Assembly: GCA_002189035.1 (NCBI GenBank) | Contig: NEEC01000011.1 | Coordinates: 558,001-622,000 of the forward strand | Reading direction: 5' to 3' | DNA: 64,000 nucleotides | From: Utricularia gibba | Lineage: Eukaryota > Streptophyta > Magnoliopsida > Lamiales > Lentibulariaceae | Part shown: piece by piece, positions 33,595-44,164 of the stretch | Numbering within the stretch: position 1 is the stretch's first letter | How the letters are laid out: each line of letters starts with the position of its first letter | Translations under genes and position numbers: made by a program | The notes under the pieces: generated by a model | Databases searched by the model: none | What the model saw: only the letters and a program-made list of their open reading frames with translations | What the model was told of the DNA's origin: nothing

Positions 33595-33960
33595 ACCCAT
33601 GCCACCCCTCTCGGCGCGCTTCCCTCGCAGCGTGCCACTCTGCCATGGCAGGCATCTGCATCGTGGGTGTGGCCGGGCCTTGCGGGCATAATGTGCAAGT
33701 CGCGACTAGCGCACACTAGGGATGTACTATTCAAATGAACATAAATGATTTTAATCGAGTAGAACACAATTCGAATATGATTTGTTCGTTCATGATAACA
33801 TCATTAGCGCAGGCTTCCTGGCACTTGGTGCGTGCCAGCCCGCACATGGCACGAGCATCTTGTGCGAGGCGCTGCCCGCACACGCTACCCTGACGCCGCT
33901 CCCTTGCAGGGTGTGCGCCTATGTGGGTGCCAGCCCTTGACCATCCTGCTCAACTGAATT
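33595..33960 (+). repeat. GC-rich block, copy 2
   Basis: Inverted match of 12700-12920, including ccatggcaggcat, gcaagtcgcgactagcgcac and cgctcccttgcagggtgtgc. Interrupted by a 90-bp MITE at 33717-33806. Confidence 0.6.
33717..33806. mobile_element. 90-bp hAT-like MITE
   Basis: Ends TAGGGATG...CATCATTA form a short imperfect inverted repeat. Flanks gcgcacac (33709-33716) and gcgcaggc (33807-33814) each differ by one base from gcgcacgc, the uninterrupted sequence in the other GC-rich copy (12847-12854, reverse complement). An 8-bp target duplication is typical of hAT elements. Confidence 0.6.
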
Positions 33961-33962
33961 AT

Positions 33963-34645
33963 TTGATTATCATGTGATGTATTTGCCACTTGTATCTACA
34001 GTTTACTATGGTTGGCCTTCATAATTGTTTATATAATTTAAGTAAAATCGATGACCACTTAACAAATGAAGACATAAAAATTAAAATTAATACATTTGCA
34101 TAAGTTGATTGTATATATAATCAATATATATGTAACTAAATATAATTTATGATGAAATAGATTTTAACATCATATTTTCTATAAATATATTTAAAGATAT
34201 AATAATAACTTTTTGTTATTTAGTAATAAATTTGTATTATATTGAAATAAATCTATTTAAATGATTTTTTTGATTATCATGTGATGTGTTTGCCACTTCA
34301 CGTAATAAATGAATTATGGTTGGCCTTCGTAATTGTTTATATAATTTAAGTAAAATTTATGACAAATTAACCAATGATTACATACAAATTAAAATTAATA
34401 CATTTGCAAAGTTGATTGTATATATAATCAATATATATGTAACTAAATATAATTTCTGATGAAATAGATTTTAACAACATATTTCTTATAAATATATTTA
34501 AAGATATAATAATAACACTTTATCATTTAGTAATAAATTTATTTTATATCGAAATAAATTTATTTAAATGAATTGTTTGATTATCATGTGACGTGTTTGC
34601 CACTTACATCTTCACGTTATTATGGTTGGCCTCCATAATTATTTA
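33963..34645 (+). repeat. 307-bp tandem repeat, 2.2 units
   Basis: ttgattatcatgtgatgt begins units at 33963, 34270 and 34577, exactly 307 bases apart. The third stops after about 70 bases at the transposase side. The unit is the terminal repeat of the MULE, in inverted form at 36085-36330. Confidence 0.8.
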
Positions 34646-34649
34646 TTGC

Positions 34650-35992
34650 ACATTAGACATGTTGGCTTATCCAATGTAATCTAAGTACCAATATGCTGTA
34701 AAAACCAATGCCAAGATTCATCTGTCTCCTCATCTACAAAAGCAAAGGCAAGAGGAAACCACTTCCAAAGTGGTGTAAGTGTCACTGCAATTAGTCATTT
34801 ATGCTTGTAAGAAGAATACAAATATGTTGCATCGACGGAGTTAACAGAGAGTGTATGTTGGTATGCACGTATACATGGTCCAAATGCCCAAAATACATAA
34901 TGCAATGTTTCATCATCTTGCCAATGTTTGTAGTCAATAACTATTTCTTGATTTGGAAGCATTACTTCCTGCAAAAAAGTAGAGAGTTTTGGAACTGACT
35001 CTGCCTAAGTACCATAGAGCAATTGAAATGCTTTTTGTCTTCCAAACCAAGCTCAGTGGTATGGTATAGTATAACCGGTTTCCTGCAATTATTGTATGCT
35101 TTTTTATTTTAGTAATTATTGTAGATACTTTGGTCCCAATATCAAATTGAATATATGGCTTGGCCTTTTCTGCAATATACGTTACATTGATGTTATTGTG
35201 ATTAAAAAACCATCCTCCAAGGCGCCAACAAGTATGAGGCTCAATCAGTTTATTCACCTTCCATCTGTTAATTTTTTTGTAATGTACTACATGAATTCTC
35301 CATCTGCACTGTTGTCCTCCAAACATGGGGCAATGAAGATCTAGAACTCTTGGCTCACTATTATGCACAATATATTCCTTGCCCATTTTGATCATGTGAT
35401 TTCGCATAGCATTATGAAAGTCTTCCTTGGGTTCAATAATATTTTCATCATTTGTATCATTTTCATCATTAGACTCATTTGTTTCAGGTGGGAGTTCTGC
35501 TCCTGGAACTTGGTGCTCATTGTCATAATCCCAATAAGCATCACCATTATCATAATCTGCATATTCTTCTAATATATGAATTTTGAATTAGATTCATAAT
35601 ACATATCATACATTAAAATTAAAATATATCATAAAATGCTAAAATTAATAAAATTAATTATGTAATATACCTTTTTTACTTTCCCTTGAAGCTATTGGAA
35701 TATCATTATCTTCAACATTAATATAATTACTTGGAAAATTGTTAAAATAAGTTGAGGGATTTCCTAAATAGGAGGGAGTGACAGATTTGCTGGAACTAAC
35801 ATACAAATCCACAGGCAAAGTAATATGATTTGGATGAAAAATATAGTATTGAGCAGATAGATTAAGTGTGTATTCGTTGGAGTTGATTCCACAAAATGCA
35901 AACAATTGATTGATGGCATCCTGCATTTCAATATTTATATCAAAATCTGCAAATCCTACCTGTGGTATATCATAAGTTGTAAAGTCTCCTTA
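34650..35992 (-). pseudogene. MULE transposase gene with intron
   Basis: Exon 1 (35992-35671) reads GDFTTYDIP, FADFDINIEMQDAINQLF and INVEDNDIPIASRESKK. Intron 35670-35569 (102 bp, GT...AG). Exon 2 continues in frame with EEYADYDNGDAYWDYDNEH, the MuDR DNA-binding domain (CRWRIHVVHYK...EPHTCW; PF03108-like) and ITKIKKHTIIAGNRLYY. A frameshift near 35040 follows, then the first catalytic block FGPCIRAYQHTLSVNSVDAT and DESWHWFLQHIG. MULE transposases cut and rejoin element ends through a DDE catalytic core. The rest of the core and the zinc finger are missing: the gene stops at the terminal repeat near 34650. The true start resembles that at 12102. Confidence 0.75.
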
Positions 35993-36084
35993 GTTGATTA
36001 TAAGCTCTCCAAAGAGAGTGTGGCTATTTATAAGCTCTAAAATTAATGATTCTGGATACTAATGATTGCCTAAGCGCAATAAAT

Positions 36085-36548
36085 ATTTATGGAGGCCAAC
36101 CATAATAACGTGAAGATGTAAATGGCAAACACTTCACATGATAATCAAACAATTCATTTAAATAAATTTATTTCGATATAAAATAAATTTATTACTAAAT
36201 GATAAAGTGTTATTATTATATCTTTAAATATATTTATAAGAAATATGTTGTTAAAATCTATTTCATCAGAAATTATATTTAATTACATATATATATTGAT
36301 TTTACATAGAATCAATTTTAAAAAATGGATATGTATTGATATGATTTATAATGAAATAAATATATATATATTATATATATATATATTATTTACATTTTTT
36401 ATAATTATAATAGCTATTTTTATTATACAAAATATAATATCTTATATAATATGAATAAAAAACATGAATACTTACCAAATGAATAAATAAAAAAAACTAG
36501 TGTGATCACAATTCCGAAATTGGATTATTTGACTAATAGATTTTTTAA
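36085..36548 (-). repeat. Right arm of the MULE
   Basis: Inverted counterpart of 34385-34645, then AT-rich sequence shared with 33031-33590, including a TA-repeat microsatellite at about 36358-36392. Homology stops at about 36548, short of the left arm's outer end. Confidence 0.65.
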
Positions 36549-36831
36549 AAGTCTATAACTCACAAATGAATACTTAACAAATGAATCAATAGGAGCTGCA
36601 AGGGATTATAGGTGTACTTGAGCGTTAAACAGTCAATTGTGGGGGTGGGCTTGATGTGATTGACTTTACCTTTGTATCACAAAATAGTATTTGATTCATA
36701 GAAATATAATTTCACCATCTACTTAGTTATACATGTGGAGAGCAATCAAGAGACTAGTTCATAATCGAAAGATACCATTCTCTAAACATTAGAGTTTGCA
36801 TGACCTAGGCCTTCTCCAATATGTAGGGGAT
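36549..36831 (+). other. Copia 3' untranslated region
   Basis: Resumes copia-like sequence after the MULE. Ends with tatgtagggga, a degenerate polypurine tract, directly before the LTR. RNase H coding sequence is not recognisable. Confidence 0.4.
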
Positions 36832-37275
36832 TGTTGAATAAAGGTATTGAAGAAGGGGGTGGCCATCCCACATTATTAGTTGAACTGGTTTTCAACTAAT
36901 TTATATGGGAAGCCAACCCATTAACTTTGATGGATCTAAGAGTGAGCTAGGTCTGATGTGCACGTAGAGTTCCACTTCATTAGATTGGGTTGAGCTTCTG
37001 GAGGATCTCGAAACCCAAAAAAGGCTATGCTCAGGGGTGGTGGAAGGCCACCCTGTAAAGCCTCTCACGTCTGTGCACCTCAAGCCCATTTTTTTCTTTG
37101 TTTTGTCTCAAACTCATTAGGGTTTAGGGTTCAAATATATATTTAATTGATTTCTGAGACTGAGAGAGTAGTTCTAGAAGAGCCTCTTGAATCCTAGGGG
37201 TCAAGAAATCCTTTAGGAAAGTGTTTTATGTTTCTGAGGTTTTGATCTTTTCTTCTTCTTCGTGTTCAATTTACA
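36832..37275 (+). repeat. Copia 3' LTR
   Basis: TGTTGAATAAAGG...GTTCAATTTACA, about 444 bp. The second half matches the minus-strand LTR remnant at 18265-18480. The end could be three bases later (acaaca). ORFs inside are not genes. Confidence 0.65.
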
Positions 37276-37440
37276 ACAAAAATCACTACTGGGTGGCATA
37301 ACAAGGAAAGAACATTGAGATATTAGACTCGAGTGATCTATTAGGAGATGAGAACACATGGAGAATATGTATAGGAAATACCTTTGGAGGGCTGGAAATT
37401 TCTTGGTGCTTCTAACATGTGTTGCATGCAATCCTTTGCA

Positions 37441-38325
37441 TTCAGGATGTGTTACTAGAGACCCTAGTAGCTATTGAAGAACATGCATCCAAAAGACTAA
37501 CACTTCTAGGTAGACACATCTTTCATTTATGTTTTTTAGAATATGGCTGCAATTGACTATGTATTTGTAGAATTGTGTTGGGGCCATAGATGGTACATAC
37601 ATCGATATGTGAGTAACGCAATCTGAAAGTGTAAGATATAGAAATTCAAAGGATGTGATATCCACAAATGTGTTGGGTGTATGTGATGAGGACATGAAAT
37701 TTATATATGTGTTTTCTAGGCTGGCCTGCTATAGACAGCCGAGTCCTGAATGTTCTCCAAAGATCCAATGCCTTTCGTGTACGCCAAGGTATTCGATTGT
37801 TTTAGACCCTGCATGCGATTCTGATCATTTATGGTAATGGATACGTGATGATACAGAAACATATTACTTATGTGATAATGGATATGCCAATGGAGAGAGC
37901 TTCTTAGCACCATACTACCGAGTCCATTATCACTTGAAGAAGTGGGGACAGGGAAGTGAAATACCCCAAAATGGGAAAGAGCTATTCAACATGCAGCATG
38001 CATCAGCCAAAAATGTGATTGAAAGAGCTTAGGGCTCAATGAAGATACGGTGAGGTATACTACGATTGGCTAGCTACTACTCGATAGGTACGCAGAATCG
38101 GATAATATTGGCATGTGCTTTGCTCCACAACCTTAATTGAAAGGAAATGATTATCAACCCCCTTGAGGATGAGGTCCCATTGGACTTTCAGAATCAAGCT
38201 GGGGAAACGATGATATAGAAGATATCATAGCTTCTATTGGTGCAAGTCAAGCATGGAATAGGTGGCATAACGAGCAAGCTGAGGTGGTGTACACCAAGTG
38301 GCTCATAACCCATAGACGCTGCTAA
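37441..38325 (+). pseudogene. PIF/Harbinger transposase, copy 1
   Basis: Exon with DVLLETLVAIEEHASKRL (to 37509), intron 37510-37570, then CVGAIDGTYIDM (first catalytic Asp), RYRNSKDVISTNVLGVCDED and MKFIYVF. After a frameshift come DSRVLN (second Asp), YYLCDNGYANGESFLAPYYR, ELFNMQHASAKNVIERA (catalytic Glu) and TQNRIILACALLHNL. It ends EVVYTKWLITHRRC with TAA at 38323. This is the DDE_Tnp_4 domain (PF13359) of plant Harbinger transposases. A second intron-like gap lies near 37790-37850. The three catalytic residues are readable, but frameshifts and stops disable it. The N-terminus before 37441 is unclear. Confidence 0.85.
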
Positions 38326-39093
38326 TGTAGGCCTTCTATGAATTGTTGTGTCGTTGCTTTTCCTAAATGACCATTTTCAAGGCATAGAGACGTTTGTAAT
38401 GGATTTTTTATGTGAATCTTGTATGTGTCAGAAAGAATGAACGAGCACTTTAGATACACATATCCAGTGCAAGGTCATACGTACAAGGTCATATGTTGAG
38501 ATGAACACTGCTACTAAAGGTAGCAAGTACCGCATACAAAGATATCCAGTGTAGGGTGATACTTACAAGGAGCATACATTCACATGAACACCACTACTCA
38601 TGGTAATTGGTGCTTGCATCTAATAGTAGTCGGATTCTAGCACTCTAGTGCATGTTACCATGGGGTAAAAAGGTATTACATGGAGGATCGTTAGACCAAA
38701 CACCACAATTCATAAAATCTGGTACTTCAGAAAGCTTATGGGACACTACACATATAGTAGCACCGTCTGTTGTGTTGTTTGGTGTTCAGTTTTTTAAAGA
38801 GAAATGAGTTTCATGGTGAAGTTATCCAACATTAAATGCATTGGGCGGTTGTTAATTGCAATGGGTTATCAATTCCTACCTGCGCACAGTAATGGCACTT
38901 GATATTTCACGCCCTTACAATTCTTTCTTTTTGGCATACGTGCAGTAGCACCTCATACACAAGATACCATCTGCGACCCTCAGTTGTTATTTGGAGAGAT
39001 ACTCAATGGTAGGCAAAACAATACGTGGCATTAGTCATATGCATTTCAGATTCTTCCTTTCTTTTTGTAGTACTATTTTCATTTTTTTTGTAG
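38326..39093 (+). other. Spacer between Harbinger transposase and next exon, with 82-bp tandem repeat
   Basis: Non-coding. atatccagtg... repeats at 38460-38541 and 38542-38623 (82-bp period, imperfect). The end ttttttttgtag at 39082-39093 is a good splice acceptor for the exon that follows. Confidence 0.45.
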
Positions 39094-39413
39094 ATGTTGG
39101 TGTGTGAAAAACTATGTGCCTGCTACACAATTCCTGAACGACCAGCTAGAGTTGGAATAATGGGATGCGTCATCAGCATTAAGCACTCTTTATGTGGATT
39201 GCGACTGGCCCCACCTCCTTTCTTAGCGCAGATACTTGCCGCGCTCCAGATCTCCATGTGTGTGCAACGTAAGGGAAGCCCCCACTATTCTCTACATGGT
39301 AAACCAGGTGTGGATCTCATCACAGATGTTAGAAGTGCATATGATGATTGGTAGACTAGTTTCGTAAAGGCTGACAAGATTGAATGTGTCAGAACATGTA
39401 AGAGAGCCATAAG
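39094..39413 (+). pseudogene. PF04195-like exon downstream of Harbinger copy 1
   Basis: The exon starts after a strong acceptor and ends at a donor (39414, gtaata). It encodes ISIKHSLCGLRLAPPPFLAQ, then ILAALQISM, and later DVRSAYDDW. The CGLRLxxxPF core recurs at 50936-51415 and 63702-63995 and resembles the 'putative gypsy type transposon' domain (PF04195), for which no activity is known. A TAG at 39352 interrupts the frame. The same exon, with the same start after AG, follows the second Harbinger transposase at 63702. It may be part of a chimeric element rather than a host gene. Confidence 0.45.
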
Positions 39414-40117
39414 GTAATAACATGCACGTGCTTTATTATTCTAAATCTATGTGCATCAAAAGGCATACTATTTTTCTCTTGTTGTTGTAGGTATTGTTGC
39501 GTATCGTTTCCTCAATAAATTTTAAATATATAAAATGTAGAACAAAAAAGAGCATAGTACGAGTATCGATTTCAAGGAGTTGAGTTTTACAAAAAGTGTT
39601 TTGTAGAAACTTTCACAAATTGTAACGAATTTGTAAAAGGAGGTTTTTGAAGTATAAGAATAAAAGATACAAGCTAAGTAATGAACCTTGACTAAAGGTT
39701 TTAGTTCCTAGGAAATGGACTCCGTTTCTTCCTTTCATCAATCCTTGCATCAACTTTCAATGATTCCTTCCGAATAACTAGTTATAGGAGCAAAGAATAG
39801 CCTACTTTGTCTTACACTCTAATTGACAAGGAGGCATAGGAATAGCCTCATATGGTTCCCCCTTTGACGATTGAGAAGACAAGAGGATTGTCGTCGATTG
39901 CCTTCAAAACCGAATTGTGCATGTGTGTCCAGCTGTTGTCAATGACCAGTAGTAGGTACGAGGTCACTATCTATCCACTATTGCAATATCTCGGTCACAA
40001 ACACTTCACTACTTCGCTCGAACTGCTAGGGTTGGAGTTGGTGCTCTTCACCATTTATAATAATATATAACTAGAAAATGACACTTAATAGATACAGAGG
40101 TCATGTCAATGCATGCT
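39414..40117. other. Intron and LTR-like insertion
   Basis: An intron-like stretch to ttgttgttgtag (39490) is followed from about 39494 by tgttgcgtatcg... The motif gtacgagtatcgatttcaag near 39558 recalls the conserved spot in the TGATA-family LTRs, so a different, reversed LTR is possible. No target duplication found. ORF 39852-40070 is not supported. Confidence 0.35.
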
Positions 40118-41146
40118 TGATAACACATATTTTTGAGTAATTGAGTATAGGAAAATGACTCATATTGTGCTACAAATCTTAAGCTTTTATTGCCTATTTT
40201 TATGTTTTTGCGAATAGTATCGTAGTTGTACTTTTTATTCCTAGTTGGGACTAAAAATCAACGCACCACATGTCAACAACCCAAATCCCAAGGCGTCAGA
40301 TATAAATAGTGCAGTAACATAGGATGAGGCAAAAGGCTTAAAAGAAGGACACAAAATCCAAGGAAAGAAAAAGGAAGATTTTGAACAAAAAATGAGAAAA
40401 GATGGAGAGAGAAAAGGAGATCTGAAGACCATCTTTTTTTTCCAATGAGTATTATTCTTAGCTAAGAAAAGCTAGCAACAAATCTAGTTTCTGTTGAACT
40501 TTTTAATTCCTTGCTTGTTTAATTCCTGGTAATCGATTGTGAGATGAATACAATGTGGATAATGTTTTATTTTCCATTTTTATTTACGTTAAGCATGTGT
40601 GGCTAAGTACATAGAGGTGCGTTGATGTGAAACGGGAGAAATGTGCTAATCAATCTTTAGACTTTATTAACCATAAGTCACGCCACTTCCTTAACAAACC
40701 AGGGAAGTAGTGAAACTCATCTTAACAACACTAATTAGAGGTAGACCAAAGATTAGGGGGAAAACAAGAGTTCATGTAGACCTAAACTTTGTTTGTTAGA
40801 TGTTTGATTTATAGTTTGTGTGAGCGTGTTTTAGTGATGAGCATACATCCTCTAAGAGTCCAAAGGCATCACCCATTTCATCTCAAGAACAACCGAGTTC
40901 AAAAATTTGTTACTTTTCTTTATTATATTCCATCATAATTCTACCTTAATCTTAGTTATGATCGAATCTATTAACGTGACACTGATTGCATGCATTGATA
41001 ATCACATGACAAACACCTACTCTTTGTATTCGACCCTAAACACAATGCTCATAATTGAATTATGTTTGAATGTGCATTAGGTTTATAAATTTTATTTCAT
41101 AGGAAATTTTACAATTTGAACAACATTGTAAATTTTTCATTTATCA
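40118..41146 (+). mobile_element. Solo LTR, TGATA family, TSD ATGCT/ATGCA
   Basis: TGATAACAC...TTTATCA, 1029 bp, with flanks atgct and atgca (4 of 5 bases). No internal domain. Confidence 0.75.
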
Positions 41147-43680
41147 ATGCAAAAAAGAAGTTTTTGATTTTTTTCTATAGCAGAACGAAGTTACTCGAGG
41201 ACATCTTGCCACCTTTTGTAAATGCACCTAGAACACAACGTTTGTGGTGTGGAACTCCTTAGCATCGTAGACAACGTACGACACCATATGGGGATTGATA
41301 AACGGGAATTTTCCTAATATCGTTGCAAATGAAAATGGAAAATCCATATCAAATAAATTTATAGTCCCTAATCGACACAAAATACAAATTTAGAAAACTT
41401 GTATAGTGGATGTCGGGGTCAATCACGAAGAGCTTGTGCTTGCTAAGTATTTTAGTAGATGCAAGATTTCGGATAACAGTAGGTCTTAGTCTAAGGTCGG
41501 ACTAACAGTGGTTAACAAGTTCAGTAAACAAGGTAGGTAAGCAATATCAGGTTTCTACGTTAAGGTAACAAGTACTGGTTTTGACTCAGACTAATACGAG
41601 GACGCCTTAAGGATCTGCGGGTGGTGTTATGCTAAGCTTTCTAACTTAATTTATTATCTTTCTACACTCACAACTTCAAATAACCTAAGTTTACCCAGGT
41701 CATTCAACATATTTTTGGCTTAAGGTAGTTCTCAATATCATAACTAACATTGCAATTAGGTCTACCCGCATGCAAGGCATATAGAACTAGATCTACCCGG
41801 TTCTACTGGTTCTACCCTGTACTAACACCGACTGATCTTGTCTTGGTTTGTTGGTCTACCTCTAAACCAAGCATGTAAGTTGTGAAACTACTTGCTCCCC
41901 TCCTTAGGTCTACCCACGGTTTGTTAGAAACAAGAGTTAAGGAAGACAAATAAATTTCATCATCAACCTAAACACATACCCCCACTTCTCCTTAAGACTC
42001 CAGCCACTCATGCTTTGAAAATAAAACACGATTTCATTCATATAAGTTGGCCAAAATGGCAGAAACATTGTAAACAAGTAAAATGCAGAAAGTCGAAATG
42101 TTCAGAAAACAAGAAAGTAAATAACGATTGTTCTTCCGCCCGTTAGCTACTGTTCACAGCCCGAAACAGTAGCGTTGGACTGGGCTCCGGTGCTTTTCAT
42201 GGTGATGAAGGCCTCCCTTCCCCCTCTGGTTGGTGTTTCTCCCATTGAGGAAGAAGATCCCCTTGCATCCCCCTGGTCGCTTAACTTTTCGCTCTCCTTT
42301 TTTTTCGAAAAATAAATCTCCCCTTTCCTTCACTCCATTGCACTGTTGGTGTCCGCCAGTACTGTTCCCGACCGCCAGCACTGTTCCCGGCCTGAACTTG
42401 CAGACTGCGGTGGCGGTAGAACAGTGCTCTTTGTCCTTCTCTGGATTTTGCGCCCCTTTTTTGCTTGTTTTTCACGTTTGCAAGTCTGATTTTCGGCTCA
42501 TCTCCCTGCTGAACTTACTGAAACATTAGTAACAAGAGTTATGGACTAAATCAAAGGATTTAGTCCACTTTTCAACATAATCACATAGGATTAACATAAA
42601 CACCACTAAAGTATGAAAAACCACATTTATCTAACCTAAATCATGATAAAATATAGCTATTTTGTGTTATGAATTTTAGGAAAAATGTGTGTTATCAAGG
42701 ATGCGGAGCATGTAGTCCATGAAGAGGGTGAAAACGTGCAGCCAAATGGTGACAATAATGCATCAAAGCCAATTTCGACACTAGATAATGGGTGTGGAGC
42801 TGCCACTTCAAAGTAAATCAAGCTGGAGAAACTGTACGCAGAGAATCTTGAACTATGTGGACGACTTGCTTGGTATGAGTATAGGTGGCCATATGATGGA
42901 CATGCGAGCAAAGAAGCACACCCCGCTCCCCCACGGAAGTTATTCATATTGGAGGTAAATGACGTACTCGTGGACATCATATATCCTCAGATGTCAGGTG
43001 AGGAACTCCAAGGCCAGATGACATCATTTATGGATCAAATGGTAATGTGTTATATTCACCCATGGCCATCCATCCCCATGTAGTTGTCTCATGTTTGATA
43101 TCAGTTTAATATGTAGTTGTCTTCGACCATGAGCACAATGTTCCATTATTTGGATAACATGTTTTAGGGAACAGTTGCACAATGTGATCTAGTGGTTATT
43201 GGGACCAGAAGCCGCTGACAAGGTTGTCTTCCAATGAGATGGATCCAAGACATATGACACTGGTTATCCAATGCATTACAATATGAACAACACTGTTCAG
43301 GTGAAGATGTGCCAACATAGAGTTAAAGGGCAAATACCACCAACTTAATAAAATACTCATCGATGATGTGCTGTACAAGTCACTACACAACTTGGTGAGT
43401 GTCTCATCAATCTCTTGTGCCACTCCATGACACGTTTGATGATGGTATACTTTCATTGCACAGCTCGAGAATTTCATATTCCAAACCACCTACAAGTACA
43501 CCTCGGTCAACGATTCTTTGTTGGTTCGAGGGGAGGATATCAAGACGTTCTTGGAAGTGCTCATTCACCAGATGGATGTTTCCACATTCGTCGATCGCTG
43601 TCGATTAGGTCAATATCCAATAAACAAGGAGTATCCGCTGTGGAAGCACTACAAGAGTATTGCTTGATAGACGACGTTGC
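41147..43680 (+). pseudogene. FCP1-phosphatase-like gene fragment, copy 2 (split by solo LTR)
   Basis: Skipping the LTR at 41296-42697, the frame reads LLEDILPPFVNAPRTQRL, then LEKLYAENLELCGRLAWYEY and RKLFILEVNDVLVDI near 42935. After an apparent intron starting 43041 come DGSKTYDTGYPMH, QHRVKGKYHQLN, LIDDVLYKSLHNL, then RGEDIKTFLEVLIHQMDVST and INKEYPLWKHYKSI. The order fits the plant FCP1/NIF phosphatase domain (family KLLVLDLNGLLVDI ... WDQSHC ... NTLLIDDSPYKAL). The family's catalytic DxDG/DLNG motif is here EVND, so catalysis is unlikely. The 3' half is duplicated at 8806-10905. A captured host-gene fragment is the simplest reading; the function call is tentative. Confidence 0.45.
41296..42697 (-). 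mobile_element. Solo LTR, TGATA family, reverse orientation, TSD GGGAT/AGGAT
   Basis: On the minus strand TGATAACAC...CCCGTTTATCA, 1402 bp. Flanks gggat (41291-41295) and aggat (42698-42702) differ by one base. ORFs at 42154-42529 on either strand are LTR sequence. Confidence 0.8.
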
Positions 43681-44160
43681 TTTAATTTGCATGGATATTG
43701 CTTTAACTATAGTATTCTAACTTTGTCGTTACTTAAAACAACAATTGTAGAAGCACTAAGTATCTAAAGATCGAGTGCCACAACTAACCACTGCAGAGGG
43801 TATATCCATATGCAGTGCTTTAGTTGATGACACCACAATAGTTAATGTTAATGTGATGCTCTTTCATCATTTATAGGTAGCATCACAATGTGTTGTGCCC
43901 TAGTTCGGAGCATAGTGTTTATGGATTAGTTCTAGAAAGCGTAACAACGAGCTTTTTCATATGCAGTGCTTTCGAGGAGGCCATTAGAGCACCGTTTGTC
44001 CTCTACTATAGTGCTCATGCCTTGTGCACAACATTCCCTACTTCAATCTGGTGTTGCATATTTGAGTTACATGCACTCATCTTTGGCCCACACTTTCATG
44101 TGCAATACCATACACATTTGCTTAGAAGCTAAAATATTCAGTGCATAAACTAACAGCTGG
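43681..44160 (+). other. 3' flank of the FCP1-like fragment
   Basis: Non-coding; 43740-43935 is shared with 8806-8993. The phrase catatgcagtgcttt occurs twice (43808 and 43957). Contains the undisturbed target of the LTR at 8994. Confidence 0.45.
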
Positions 44161-44164
44161 ATGG

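Larger units (their letters stand above)
33031..36548 (-). mobile_element. Mutator-like element inserted in copia A2
   Basis: Begins gggttctttaatttt where copia coding sequence stops, and continues with an AT-rich arm, a GC-rich block, 307-bp tandem repeats, a transposase gene on the minus strand (35992-34650) and an inverted arm at 36085-36548. The arms share about 250-300 bp (34385-34645 with 36085-36330). The outer part of the right arm is missing. Mutator identity comes from the transposase. Confidence 0.7.

Noticed and set aside
42154-42529. Overlapping frames on both strands, up to 99 aa
   Set aside because: They lie wholly inside a solo LTR with target duplications; comparable frames occur in other copies of the LTR only by shared sequence.
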